From Lasiosphaeris hirsuta (lineage: Eukaryota; Ascomycota; Sordariomycetes; Sordariales; Lasiosphaeriaceae): a DNA stretch of 64,000 nucleotides. Where the stretch lies: positions 1,116,001 to 1,180,000 of the forward strand of contig JAUKUA010000005.1 of NCBI GenBank assembly GCA_030549175.1, read 5' to 3'. The first letter of the stretch is position 1. Each line of letters begins with the position of its first letter. The notes below the pieces were generated by a model. That model did not search any database. It saw only the letters and a program-made list of their open reading frames with translations, and was not told where the DNA came from. Shown one piece after another: positions 45,538 to 58,166 of the stretch. The translations under genes and the position numbers were made by a program.

Positions 45538-46994
45538 ATGCAGTCGACCGAAGTGCTTCGATCCAATGGAATCAGAAGGTCCTCCAACGGCGGCGAGGTA
45601 GCTGGATCGTCTCCAGGTCAGCATAAACTCGACAGCACAGTTATCGAACCAAACCCGTTGTTCGATGGCTGGGCGCCGCTGGAGGTCGACAGTGATTCTG
45701 GCTCTGCTCAAGACGTGGATAGGGCCAGCGGACTTGAGTCCGAGTCCCTCGCCATCCCCACAGGTCTAGAAGTTGACGATGGCACCGGCAACAACGACAA
45801 CGAACATGAACGGGCTGCCTCGGGATACGCCACGAGTACATACCCACGGGTACAGCCCGCCTATCAGGCTGAATATCCGTTTGAGAACGGAGTTGATAAT
45901 GGGACAATGTAAGTTGCACCGTCGTAACTTCACTACGTAGCTAAAGCAGATTGCTAACTATCGTGGATAGAGATTCTTCGAGAACATTATACGCTGAGGA
46001 TGTTGACTTCATTATGGAGAACGGACGGCAATACTGTGGCGACTACTTCATGCCTATCGACCAAGCAGAACAAACGCGCCAATATGTGGTTCACCAGGTC
46101 TACCTCAAGCTATTCGATTTGGAGTTGACAACGGTGCCGCTAGAGGATCCGCACTACATTTTAGACGTTGGCACGGGCATAGGCGAGTGGGCCATTGGCA
46201 TGGCCGAGAAATACCCAGAGTGCGAGGTCTTCGGGACGGACATCGCCCCCATACAGCCGACCCAACAGGTCCCCTTCAACATCGAGTTCCACATTGAGAA
46301 CGCCGAGGACGAGTGGATTCGACCAGTCGACACGGTCGACCTAGTGCATATACGAGATATGGCCGGGGCTTTCTCGGACTGGGACTTTATTTACAAGCAG
46401 GCGTTTGAGTGTATTCGCCCGGGCGGCTGGATTGAGGTCTTGGACTTCGACGACTTCTACTCGGACCAGAATTTTATGTCCTTCTTTCCGCCAGACTCGG
46501 TGGCACATGTGATAATTCCGGGCATTCTCGAGGCCCACGACAAGCTGGGGCGTTCCCGCGGCATCGGGCACATGAAGAGGCAGCGGCTGATTGACGCGGG
46601 CTACGTCGATGTTAACGACGCGACCTATGATCTCGGCATCGGTACACGCGAGAATAGCAGCTACGGGAAATTCTGGCTGTTTGCTGTTGTCACGGGTATC
46701 GAGGCAATCTGCCTGCGCCCTCTAACGAAATATCTGGGGTGGGAATCCAATTATGTGCGTGACCTTTGTGGCAAGCTCGCGCAGGAAACTAGGGCGCTCG
46801 CTGAGGATGTATCTCGGCTAGAGGGGTTCGTGGTCAAGTTGCGTGTGCTGACAGGGAGAAAGCCCGATGTCCCAGGCCAGTGGAATGCGATGGCCCTAAA
46901 TGAGAACGGGGACATCAACAATTACAGTGGGGGAGATGACAGCACGATTGGGAGTCAGTCCGGACGAACGCTTCGATCCGAGGAGACAATATAG
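45538..46994 (+). CDS. LaeA-like SAM-dependent methyltransferase
   Basis: Model: 45538-45908 and 45971-46994; 464 residues, stop TAG. The first about 120 residues are disordered and acidic. A class I methyltransferase domain follows: the lead-in DFIMENGRQYCGDYFMP, motif I ILDVGTGIGEWAIGMAEKYP (about 188), the acidic loop FGTDIAPIQP, VHIRDM and ECIRPGGWIEVLD. This combination is that of the LaeA/Methyltransf_23 family, widely expanded in filamentous fungi. The members include regulators of secondary metabolism and development, and many uncharacterised enzymes. The substrate is not known. The 62-nt intron has donor GTAAGT, a GCTAAC branch and acceptor GATAG. No biosynthetic cluster genes lie next to it, so it is not obviously a pathway methyltransferase. 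A global regulator or an orphan paralogue are both possible. Confidence 0.92.
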
Positions 46995-47679
46995 GCAAGG
47001 GGAAAACGCCAGACAGATATGTAAACTTTATGGTTTCTGCGGCCGGGTGTTGGAAAGTTGGTCAAGATCGGAGGTTCCCAGTACACGAATCGTCACGTAT
47101 CGAAACGGAACAGACCAGGGATGGAAGCATAGCGTTTTTGTTCGCACAGCAGAGGAAAATTTTACCTCTTTTTATTTGTTTTTATTTCTCGTAAGTGTAG
47201 ATACCCGGGATTATCCCCCATGTATGTAAACATGTCTTTCCAGCCGATGTGGGTGTGAGTCCCATTAGAGTGTTGAACAAGTTCATCCAAACAAAAGGGA
47301 GGGAACCCCAACAAAACTCCCGAATAAATGTCTTGGCAGTGGAGGTGGTTTCAATGTGGGGTACTAACTAGTTAAGCTGCTGGGTTGCTCCAGCTGCCAA
47401 AGCTGCTAGCTTCACAGGGGAGCTGTGGATCAGCCTAACTCGTCTACCTGCAACCCGGAAAGCTGCCCATGCATTGACATCAACGCCGATCCAGGATCTA
47501 CCAACTCCCAAGGTCCAACTACAACCCACAACCACAGCTTACAACCTACCACATCCCACATCGAGCTTGACAAAAAAGCGCCTGGCACACGAATTGCAGA
47601 CGCAGTACTCTACGACCTAATAGCTGACGAGATACCCAACATGCGGGCGGACTGAGCCCGGCACTCGAGTATCGACAGG
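46995..47679. other. Spacer methyltransferase / vps18
   Basis: Tandem spacer of 685 bp with the methyltransferase 3' region and the vps18 leader. A minimal upstream ORF (ATG-CGG-GCG-GAC-TGA, 47641-47655) lies 24 nt before the vps18 start. No gene seen. Confidence 0.55.
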
Positions 47680-50600
47680 ATGGCGCTCGATGCATCCAAT
47701 GGCTTCGTGGGAGCCAGCACTGTTGCCGACCTCGCCGATGGCGCCTTGCCCATCTTTGACGTCGAGCGCGTCCAACTCCAGTTCTCGATTGCCGCCGACT
47801 TTGTCGCCGCCCAGGTTGCGAATAATGTACTCATCCTGGCCCTCTCCAACGGGCGCATCCTGCGCATCGACCTCAACCGGCCTGAGGACATCGATGGTAA
47901 GCACCAGCCACGCAATTCCTAAGGGGCAGCTATCGCTAAAATAGGTGTGCTCCTGCAGACATCGATCTTCCCAAGAAGCCATCCGAGGTTGGTGTGATCC
48001 GACGTATGTTCCTCGACCCGACGGCGTCGCACCTCATCGTCTGCACGGCTCTAGGGGAGAACTACTACCTGCACTCGCAGTCGCGCCAGCCCCGACCACT
48101 CGCCCGACTCCGCGGTGTTGCGATCGAGAGCATTTCCTGGAACCCGGCTCTGCCAACCGCTTCAACGCGCGAGATTCTCATCGGTGCGTCCGATGGCAAT
48201 GTATACGAGGGCTATATCGAGACTTCCACCGAGTTCTACCGCAAGGAGGACAAGTACCTTAAGCTTCTTCAAAAGCTACCAGATGGGCCTATTACCGGTT
48301 TATGGGCCGACGCTCTCCCCGGCCGAGCCGACATGCGCCGCGTCATAATTAGCACACAGAACCGACTCTTCCACTGGGTGGGCAAGGTGGGACGCGGTCA
48401 CGACGGAAGTGCATCTATCTACTCAAAGCTATTCGAGGCAGAGCAACCCATTATCCACGAGCTCCCGCGCACCTCAGCGACCGCGGCCTCTGCTCTGGCT
48501 ATATCGCCAGACCCCCCCGATGTTTCTAAGTTTAAAGAGGATAACCCCCCTGAACGAGCCTTCGCTTGGCTATCATCACATGGTGTCTACCACGGAAAGT
48601 TGCTTATCGATCCCGCCACGTCAAATCTTGGGACAAAGGTATTCGCCGACTCCAAGCTCGTGCCACGATCACAATTAGCTACCCCAGAGGCGGCGGCAGC
48701 CGGGCGGAGGCAAGCATCCACTGAATACATCGACGCCATAGCTCTTACACAGTGGCATGTCGTCTGCCTTGTCGGGGGGCGAATCGTTGCAGCAAATCAG
48801 CTTACAGGCGCGACAGTCTATGATCAAGTCATCCTAGATCATGGCCTCAAGGCTATTGGGCTTTGTGTTGACATTCAAAAGAATACCTTCTGGCTCTTCA
48901 CCTCGTCCGAGATTTTTGAGATCGTTGTGCGAGATGAAGATAGGGACATATGGAAGATTATGCTGAAGCTGCAGAAGTTTGATCAGGCGCTGCAGCACGC
49001 GCACACACCAGCTCAAAGAGATGCGATCGCGATTGCGTCTGGGGATCACCTCGTTGGTAAAGGTCTCTATAGTGAGGCAGCAGGAGTCTATGGCAAAAGC
49101 AGCAAGCCGTTTGAAGAGGTTGCCCTGTGTTTTATTGATAATAACCAGCCAGATGCTCTCCGCAAGTATCTGTTGACAAAGCTGAGCACCTTCAAGAAGT
49201 CATCAGCCATGCAGAGAATCATGATTGCGAGCTGGCTGGTCGAAATATTTATGGCCAAGCTGAACTCACTTGACGACACCATTATCACGGGAGCAGAGCT
49301 ATCCGAGACACTGAACCCCACGCAGACGAAGGAGCAGCTGGATACCGTCCGAAGCGAATATCACGAATTTATCAACAAACACAAATCGGACCTGGACCGA
49401 AAGACTGTCTACGACGTCATCAGTAGCCACGGCCGGGAGGAAGAGCTCCTCTTCTACGCCAACGCGGTGAACGACTACAATTTTGTCCTCTCGTACTGGG
49501 TTCAGCGGGAACGGTGGTCTGAGGCGCTGAATGTGCTCAAGAGGCAGACGGATGCCGACGTCTTCTACCGGTACAGCAGCGTGCTTATGACGCACGCGGC
49601 AGCCGAGCTAATCGATATCCTGATGCGGCAAAACAACCTCAAGCCGCGCAACTTGATCCCGGCGTTACTCGAGTACGAGCGCAACTTCAAGGGCGCGCTG
49701 GCGCAGAACCAGGCCATCCGCTACCTGCAATATGTCGTCAACCAGCTTGGGTCGGCCGACTCAGCCGTGCACAATACGCTTGTGTCGATGTATGCGGCGC
49801 ACCCGTCACGCGACGAATCGGCCCTACTGGCGTATCTCGAGTCGCAGGGCGACGAGCCGCGATTTGATCCCGACTTCGCCTTGCGCCTTTGCATCCAGCA
49901 CCACCGCGTGCTGTCGTGCGCGCATATCTACACAAGTATGGGCCAATACGTTCAGGCGGTCGACCTGGCGCTCGCCCATGGCGAGGTCGGGCTCGCAAGC
50001 ATCATTGCCAATCGGCCTATGTCCAACCCGCCGCTCCGCAAGAAGCTGTGGTTGGCTGTCGCCCGCAAGGTCATCTCGCAGTCTAATGGTATCAAGACAG
50101 CAATAGAGTTCCTACGCAGCTGCGACCTGCTCAAGATCGAGGATTTGATTCCCTTTTTCCCCGACTTTGTCGTCATTGACGACTTCAAAGAGGAGATCTG
50201 CGCTGCGCTCGAGGACTATAGCAGGAATATCGACGGCCTCCGTCGCGAAATGGATGAGTCGAGTCAGACGGCGGCCAATATCAAGGTGGACATTGCGGCG
50301 CTCGAGCATCGATATGCGATTGTGGAGCCCGGCGAGAAGTGCTATTCATGCGGGTTGCCGCTGCTGAGCAGACAGTTTTTTGTCTTTCCATGTCAGCATG
50401 CGTTTCACTCGGACTGTCTCGGGCGAAGGGTGCTCGAGCAGGCCGGCCCGGTTAAGGCAAAGAGGATCAGGGAGTGCCAGGTACAGGTAAGTAAGGGTCT
50501 CGTGAGCGGCGCGAGGAGGGAGGCTATGGTGGCGGAACTGGATTCGTTGGTTGCTTCGGCTTGGTAAGTTTGGCCCGTTTTCATGTCAGGATGAGTGGAT

Positions 50601-50708
50601 GGTTTTGCTAACCGACTGGACAGTATATTATGCAGTGATTATGCAATTAGGAGGATAAACGAACCGTTTGTCAAGGAAGATGAGGACAAGAGCGAGTGGG
50701 CATTATAG
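47680..50708 (+). CDS. vps18: Vacuolar protein sorting protein VPS18 (PEP3; HOPS/CORVET core)
   Basis: Model: 47680-47896, 47959-50563, 50624-50708; 968 residues, stop TAG. Vps18 is a core class C Vps subunit shared by the HOPS and CORVET tethering complexes, which drive fusion at endosomes and the vacuole. The N-terminal half is a beta-propeller (for example NNVLILALSNGRILRIDL and SHLIVCTALGENYYLHS). An alpha-solenoid follows with clathrin heavy-chain-like repeats (RREEELLFYANAVNDYNF region). A C-terminal RING-H2 is split by intron 2: CYSCGLPL, CQHAFHSDCL (about 867-893) and CILC (about 941). Intron 2 (GTAAGT, CTAACC, GACAG) must be removed to complete the RING, because read-through stops at a TAA at 50565 after SAW. 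Intron 1 is 62 nt. The 3' end lies 231 bp from the convergent V-ATPase gene. Confidence 0.95.
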
Positions 50709-50939
50709 GGATTGGTTTGATATATATGCCGATCGTGTATGTGTAGTTTGCAAGCGCAGAGGGACGGACGAATACGGGACGATCACTGGCGTCTACTGCA
50801 AGTTTCACACTCGATTTGATGCTTTTACCTCGGCGGCGAGCCCATAATGATATTGCCAATGTGAATCATATAGACATGCATACCCTCAGATAACAGCTCC
50901 CTACAACGTTGATAACGAACTAACTGGACCTTGCAGGTT

Positions 50940-51801
50940 TCAATAGGGGCACTCCGTCACACCGAGTGTCGACCTTGTCAGCATGAGGATAGATACAATA
51001 ACCCCATACAAACCCAGAACCTCGGCGAAAATGAGGATCAGGACCATTCCAACGTAGAGGCGCGGTTGCTGAGTACTGGCTCGGACTGTTTGTTGGGTAG
51101 TTGAGAGTCAGCGATATGTTGCTCACCTAGGATCATTTTGCTTTTCGTTGCTCTCCGCTGATATCACACCAGCTCCCATTCCCTCCTTCAATATCCTATA
51201 AACCCTGGCCGTCTACTGCTACCTTCCAACGGGGACAGAAAAGGGGAAACTAACCTCCAGCATCGCCCACGATGCCAATTGCAAACCCGGCGGCCAGTCC
51301 ACACAATCCCACCGACAGTCCGGCGCCGAGCTGCAAGAACCCAGTGTGCAGCGCCATCTTCTCGACGAGCCCGCCCGAGATGATGACGGAGGCGACGAGG
51401 CCGTAGATGGAGAGGATCTGGGCCATGATTGCGCAGAGACTGACCCCCATCGACAGTTAATTTTCAGAGTTCCAGAGGACATGCCCATGGGGGAATGTAC
51501 GTACGTGTTCTGCATGAGCCGGTCGGGACGCAGGATGCCCGAGGAGAAGATGGCACCCGACGACTTGGCGGTACCGTACGAGGCGCCCATGACGGTGAAG
51601 ACTATGGAGCAGGCGCAGCCTATGGCGCCGAAGAAGGACTGGTATGGTGGGAGAGGTTAGGGGTTAGGATAAAAACGGGGGGGGGACGGGTAGACAAACG
51701 GCGTAGACTGGGCTGTTTTGTTGGGAGAACTGGGTTAGCATTAGGTGGTAGGCTCCAAAGGAGGGGAAGGAATACCATCGGTCCAGGTTAACGACATCCA
51801 T
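50940..51801 (-). CDS. V-type H+-ATPase proteolipid subunit (c / c' type)
   Basis: Model: exons 51801-51776, 51712-51700 (13 nt), 51638-51505, 51439-51255, 51085-50940; 167 residues, stop TGA. All junctions keep frame and the result matches the usual length of about 160 residues. The product has four membrane helices: [20 protein letters not shown], the GASYGTAKS loop, [39 protein letters not shown], and [17 protein letters not shown] with the essential proton-carrying Glu (about residue 141). It forms part of the membrane rotor that acidifies the vacuole and endosomes. The N-terminus resembles Vma3 (subunit c). The loop [20 protein letters not shown] is unusual for the canonical c, so I cannot decide between c, c' or a diverged paralogue. 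Introns are 63, 61, 65 and 169 nt, one with GTTTGT and one with GTTAGT as donor. Confidence 0.88.
51700..51712 (-). other. Predicted 13-nt microexon of the V-ATPase proteolipid gene
   Basis: Thirteen bases complete the Cys codon and add PVYA, giving CPVYA as in Vma3 proteins. The flanking introns have a GCTAACC branch with AACAG acceptor on one side and a GTTTGT donor on the other. If the first intron is retained, the frame stays open and a longer N-terminus would result. Confidence 0.7.
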
Positions 51802-54547
51802 CTCGAAGGGACGTTGCTAGACGGTATCTAGCCCGAGGTAACGATATACGGGTATTCAACAGCCAGAGACAGAGTGAGCTATCAAAATATCACAGAGACG
51901 TCGAAGCTTGAGGTCAAGTTGCAGGTTGAGCCGGCTACAGCAGGTGACAAAGAGGCTCTCATAGCTTAAAGCTCGTGGAGGGGTTCGTCAAGTCGGGTAA
52001 TATGTCACACCGTCCACTTCTCTGCTGCCTGCCCATCCAATCTACGAGATTCGCGGCAACGCCAGAAAGAGAGCAGCTGACGAGGCCCCAAGACTCGGCT
52101 CTCGACAAGGCATGGGCGCTGATTGGTGGACGGCAGGTGGTGGGTGGTTGTGGCATCGCGCCTCGAATTCGACTGGATCATTAGCTTTAAGACTGAACAA
52201 AGGCCTCAAGGTAGTCAATTGTTTCATAAACTTGTCCATATCTTCATGGTATTAGCATCTGGGTTGGATGCACAACTATCACATCGAGCTGCCTAACCGC
52301 GCGATTACTCTAGGTGGTACGCCAGCCGCTGAGATGCGCGAGATGTTTGGTATTCAAGACCGCCGAGCAAAGGATTTACACAAAAAAGAGTCGACGAGTT
52401 ATAGTCTCTAGCTAGGATTCAGCACAATCTAGTACGAGTGGTGATGTAGAAGACGGACGGTGCAAGTGCAAACATGGCCTCGGCACCAGAGGTAGCACGC
52501 ACAACGTCGTTCGCTCTGCTTCAATTACACGATGTGCAGAGGCCAGTGCGAGGGCCCCCTCCGGCGCGCCGTATTGGTCAAGACCATCGGAGCGGAGGAT
52601 AAAGTTTTCGGGACCGGGTCTAGCGCCAGAGCAGCGGAGAGCATCGTACTGGTAGGTTAGCCAAGGTTTGCGGCGCTGAAAGCGGATTGCGCGTCTCGCG
52701 ATCACGAACTGGGCTGAGGTCTTGGCTGTTGAAACCCAGCTTGTTCATTAGACAACAACTCAAAAGCTGGCCGTCTTAGTCAGACGAGACCAGCCCCCTG
52801 GGAGCTTAACTTCAAGCTTTGATTTCAAGCTTCTGGAGCCGACGGGAGGTAAATTCATCAAAGTTAATGAATAAGAACCCAAAGACCGAGGTCTGAGAGT
52901 TCCCAGTGGCGACCAGCGCACCAGCACGGCTAATAATAGCCATCACCGCGTCTATCATCCCATCCTTGAGCGATCTGGTTTATCGAGATCGGTTTCCTGC
53001 CAGATACGGATCTGGCGGGTCTGATGTATTGATATCGAGGCACGCTGCAACGATGTCTGCTCAGTTGCACGCAGCGTCGTGCTGGATGCTGTTTGCGACG
53101 ACGAAAAAAAAGAGAGCTGAGAGGAGACTCAGAAGTGTGTGATGCCTGTATCAGATTCTCGGTAGCAGGGGTCCAAACAGGGGTGTGCGCGGGCGCGCCT
53201 GGGCCAAGTGGCTTAGCGGTTTCGGCGTTTCAGGTCGAGCCCACGCTCTCCACCCTCCTTCAGCCGCTTTTCCCATCTTGTTGATTCTCACTTGTCGACA
53301 CTTGCTGTGGTCGCATGGACCTGTACACTACTATGCCCCAAACTGCAAAGTGGAGGGCACTCTTTTACGGATCTTTCGGCAGGCACAAAGTGGGCAGCAC
53401 GAAATCCTGGCCCGGGGAAGAGGCCCTAGTTGTAATAAGGCGGAATGACGTTGCGAGACAGAGGAGATGGCCGCATTTCGCCAAGGGCCGCGCGTCGTCG
53501 TTCCCACCAGACAACTCACTGACCGCAGATAGCACAGAGCATCGGGCTCAACAAAGGGGAACTCCCTAGGTATCCGGCTGTATCGTCCTGTGTGCAGTGC
53601 GCGCTGCGTGGGCCAGAATCCATGTATCCCAAAGCTGCGGCACCAGCTGAAATAGTACATGTTTCGACTCCGGCTCGGCCGCCCACAGACGACGGTTTCG
53701 GCCTTTTCTTGAGCAGCCATCCCCGGACTCGGGCGCCAAGCATGCCCTGCATCAATGCCATGTCCGACGCTCTTCTCGCTGGGATACTGTCGCTACCAGC
53801 TGCTCGAGACGACAAAGCAGTTGATACTCTGGTGGGGTGCTCCCGGCTTCCGACACCTCGTCTCGAACGCGGCAAAGCGGCTCTCACCCACTGCCTCCCT
53901 GACCCCCCGTATTTTTCTCCCTGTATGGATCTCTCCTGATTGGCCCGAGAACCCCCAAGCCTCCTAACTGACGGCTGCTGCGCTGCCCAACGCCCACCAA
54001 GCGGTTGGCTTTATCTCCGGACCCTCACCTGTCCTCTCTCTCCGGCCTTCTCTGCTTGTCTCTCTTCTGCTCTCGGTCCTGCGTCCGGCCCGCAAATTCT
54101 TTTCATACCGACTTTGCAAGACCGTTTTGTTTTCTTTGTCCCTCGTTTTCATACCCCAACGTATACTGTCCACAAGAGTTTACCACCCGCGGCCTTCGTA
54201 ATCCCAACGCCTCAAGCTGCAAAGCTAGCTTGCTTTGGTCTTGGTCCTTTCCGGCAGCCTTAGCGGCTTACACATTCGACACCTTGCTACCCATTACGAA
54301 TGCTGCTCACTCTCGCCCTGCACCGCCAAGGCACCGCCCCGTAGTCCGCCACCGGACAACGCCCAGTTTCTTATAATACTTTTGTATCTCGCTTTCTTAC
54401 TTATCAGTATTCGCTTGCCCATTCTCCATGTTATAGCTAAGAGGCACCGCTACCCCTTTATATACGCTGTGCCGCCTTCCTCTCGTTGGATTTTCAAGTC
54501 CTGATATTGCACGCCTCAATCGCAAGGACAGCCGGAATTCGGGAAGG
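51802..54547. other. 2.7-kb divergent spacer, V-ATPase gene / aspartic protease
   Basis: Two promoters head to head. The last 500 bp before 54548 is strongly pyrimidine-rich, like other leaders here. A sequence near 53200-53240 resembles tRNA A and B boxes but does not fold. No gene, repeat or element is recognised. Confidence 0.5.
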
Positions 54548-56022
54548 ATGAAGACGACGTCAGCCTTGGCCATAGTGGCCTCGATTCTCTCAACAACAGA
54601 AGCCTTGGCAGTGAAACCGAGGCAGGATGGCCCGCGGGTCATCGGACTCCAGACGGAGAGGCGGCGAGTGTCGAACCCTCTACTTAGCGATCGGATAAGG
54701 AGAAGGGGCTCTATCACTGCGTCGTTAGATAATGAGGTAAGTCAGTGGTTGTCCGTATGAGGTGCGGGAAATCCTAACGCGCGTCCTAGGAAACATTGTA
54801 CTTTATCAACCTGACTGTCGGCACTCCCCCAAGTACCGTGAGGTTACATATCGACACGGGGAGCAGCGACTTATGGGTCAACACGCCCGGATCCCAGCTC
54901 TGCGAGCAAAGGTCACTACCGTGTCAATTCGGAGGCACATACGCCGCCAACCGGTCGTCGACATACGAGTATGTCAGCAGCGTCTTCAACATCTCGTATG
55001 TTGATGGCTCAGGCGCCAGCGGAGACTATGTGTCAGACACTGTCACGATTGGTGGGCAGAAGATGGATCGACTGCAGTTCGGTATCGGCTACTCAAGCAC
55101 CAACCCGCAGGGAATTCTGGGCATTGGCTACACCATTAACGAAGTCCAAGTCAACCGGGCCGGGCGGGCGCCCTACAACAACATGCCGGCACAAATGGTC
55201 GCTGACGGCCTGATTCAGTCTAATGCTTACAGCCTGTGGCTCAACGACCTCGATGCCAACACAGGCAGCATCCTGTTTGGTGGTATTGACCAAGATCGCT
55301 TCACAGGCCCGCTCCAAACTCTACCCATCCAATCCGAGCAGGGGGCCTTCGCCGAGTTTCTCATAACCCTCACGGGGGTATCAGTCGGCGGGACCACGGT
55401 TGCCGACCGCAGCAATACAGCCCTTGCGGTCCTGCTCGACTCGGGCTCCTCGCTAACCTACCTCCCCGACACCATAGTGCAGTCCATCTACAACGAGCTA
55501 GGCGTCCAGTTCGATGCCGACAATGGCGTCGGCTATGTCCCGTGCTCCCTCGCCCAAAACACAACCACCTTCAAGTTCACCTTCTCCGAACCCGCCATTG
55601 AGGTCGACATGAACGAAATGGTTCTAGACCTCATCACCTCGTCCGGCCGCCGCGCCACCTTCCAGAACGGCGTAACCGCCTGTATGTTTGGCATCGCTCC
55701 CGTCGGGCAGGGTACCAGCGTGCTGGGAGACACGTTTCTGCGGTCGGCATATGTCGTGTACGACCTCGCCAACAACGAAATCTCGCTCGCGCAAACACGG
55801 TTCAACGCCACGACATCTAACGTCAAGGAGATTGGCACCGGCGCGAACTCTGTGCCCAGTGCTACCAAGGTCACCGGGGCGGTGGCTGCTACCCAGGGCA
55901 TCTCCGGGCCGAGTATTGTTGGCGGAATTGGGGCGAATAGTGCAGCGGGTCGGGGGATGATGGTGCCCGGTATGGCTGCGGCGGGCGTGGCCGTCGTCAT
56001 GGCTGCATTCATGGGGTTTTAA
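54548..56022 (+). CDS. Secreted, probably GPI-anchored pepsin-like aspartic protease (yapsin type)
   Basis: Model: 54548-54736 and 54790-56022; 473 residues, stop TAA. A signal peptide is seen (MKTTSALAIVASILSTTEALA), then a propeptide with dibasic and RRR sites at which a kexin could cut. The catalytic aspartates are D85 in DTGSS and D280 in DSGSS, each with the hydrophobic flap context of pepsins. The flap tyrosine region is SYVDGSGASGDYVSD, and a Cys pair (SQLCEQRSLPC) sits after the first aspartate. The chain ends with a Ser/Thr/Gly-rich stretch and a hydrophobic tail (MAAAGVAVVMAAFMGF) after small residues (SAAG), as in GPI-anchored yapsins. Yapsins remodel the cell wall and shed surface proteins. 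The 53-nt intron has GTAAGT, TAAC branch and CTAG acceptor. GPI attachment is inferred from the tail and not proven. Confidence 0.93.
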
Positions 56023-58033
56023 CCTGATGATTATGGGTTCCACCATGTGTGATGGGGTACAGCATGGGATGGGGTTGCATTATCTTGCATTGGGTGGCGC
56101 TTGTTTGCTATTTACTGGGAGAGTATCTCATGTCGAAGTTGGTGTTTGCACATGCATTTTTGCCGTGGCTTTGGTAATTGGGTATTGGGTTTCATGGCTG
56201 GCTGGCTGGGACTGCATGCATGCGCATTGGATAGGTTCGGTAGGGTTGGGTATATCATTAAGATGGAACCAAGGAGGTAGCAACTTGAACATGGTACTGC
56301 ACTGCTTGGTGCCTCGAGTCCTTTGAGCGTCTTGTGTTTTGCTCTTTCTGATAGGGATATATATGTGTTTATGATGTTCGGATGTAGCAGACAAAATACC
56401 GAGCACCCAGACAAGCTCGTAACCCGTCAAACACTGCGGTGTCCCTCAAAGACAACCGCTTCCGTCCTCTGCCCTTCTCACACCAGGTGCAACACGGCCA
56501 GCAATCCGACTCGCTTAACTTGACAACCCACCATAGCAGTTCAAACGAGCCGGTCGCAACGCTAAAAGTATTATTCTATCCGGCCCCTTTCCCCAACTCG
56601 GCTGACCCCTCTCGCATCTACTGTATAACCTTTCCCCTCATCAACAATCTCAGCTCCACCTTGGTGACCACCGCACTGCGTGTGCACGCAGTTGGGGTAT
56701 ATTAACCCCCTCCACCTTCCTATAAATAACCTCACGCCACAAGTGCCGGCTACCCAGCTACCGGAGGCCATCTACCAAAAATGCTCACTTACCTGTACGC
56801 TCACTCTAGTCCCCTCGCGTGCTACCCGGCTAGCCGGATCCTGGGAGCTGAAGCGGCTTGCTCGACCGCTTGGGTTGCATGTCGCCACTATCGTTATCTG
56901 CATTTGTATTTCCGTGTTTGTCTGTAAGGTTCGGTAAACCTCCCAGAAGGGGGGGGGAGGTCCGACAATGTGCAATGAAAGGGGTCCGGCGAACCTCATT
57001 GACTAATTTTTTTGTCGGCGCATTTTGCTTTGTGACTGCATGGGCTCGGGATCGTGGATATTTGTCACTGGCTGGGAAGTGAAGTTGACGGGCGGAGTAG
57101 ACCATTTTGCGCAGGACTTGCCATGCCAAACCTTCAAGTTTTTTTCTGCTGCCAAGCTAAAAAACCGGCGTAAACATGCCAGACGTTCTTCACCCGGTGT
57201 GAGTGACAGCACCGAGGTATCAGTCGGGGCGACTAGGAGGGTATGTGATGGCACTGGCTGATCCAGGAAGATGGAAAACCTTTCACGAGAAACAGCAGTC
57301 CGGAGCGATGATGAGTGTTGGGGGTGCCTCCATACTTGTAAGTCTCACCATGAGAGGAAACCGCCCCAAAAAAAAACATAAGGACTAAGACTGTACGAAC
57401 GCATGCGCTTTAAAATCCTAGAGCAAAACATAGATACTACCAGACTTGGACAGCAAGTATACACCACCGAATATAGTATAGGTCACGCCTAGTTGAGAGT
57501 ATTAGCCATAGGTGGTGATGCTTGTCATCGGTAGGGGCATTGAAAATCTTTCTCAACTTTAGTCGTACTATTGTTGCAGAGACATACCGAAGCTGCACCG
57601 GAAGGATAGGCATTGAACTGGATGAGATGTGATAAGACCACAATGTAGTGGCAGACATGACGAACACAAACTAGCCACAAAACCAAATAACAGACCATTT
57701 TCAAGTTAACTTGGATCCAAAAGAGGGCACCATAACACTTCACCCTGATCACTCGTCTGCATCTCGTACTTTGGGTGACCATGTCTCATAGTTATCTCAA
57801 CTATGTGTAGCACGTCACTCAGCCAGTTGCTAAATCTGACTAGCATGTACCTCATACTGAAAGTTACCCATTCCTTAACCCAGCCCCCAAACACTCGCTA
57901 TCTTGTTGAAGATGCAGTGTATAGACTGCCGACTCGCATATGTCGAGCCAATTCCTTCCCAACACCGAACCCAGAAAACATTCATCGTCCACCTATACCA
58001 TCAACGCCTGGTTGAATTTGGCGGCCCCTCATT

Positions 58034-58064
58034 ATGCTAATGCTGTTGAAACACAGAATCCGGA
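58034..58064. repeat. Direct repeat, copy 1 (partner at 58167-58196)
   Basis: About 31 bp beginning ATGCTAATGCTGTTGAAA and ending ATCCGGA, matching a second copy about 133 bp downstream with only three to four differences. Confidence 0.8.
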
Positions 58065-58166
58065 TTTTCCCCTGCCCTACTAACGCCGTGTTGAGGATGG
58101 CGCGCCTTGAGGTATCATTGATCATCGCCCGTTTTTTTGTATCCGTTGGAAGACCCGATCACTCAA

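Noticed and set aside
47425..47655. 76-codon frame before vps18
   Set aside because: It has no upstream ATG in a good position (opens with GTG) and lies in the vps18 leader; only the 4-codon uORF at its end is kept as a note.
53190..53250. tRNA-like A and B boxes
   Set aside because: GGCCAAGTGGCTTAGCGG and AGGTCGAGCCC resemble Pol III boxes, but no acceptor or anticodon stem can be formed.
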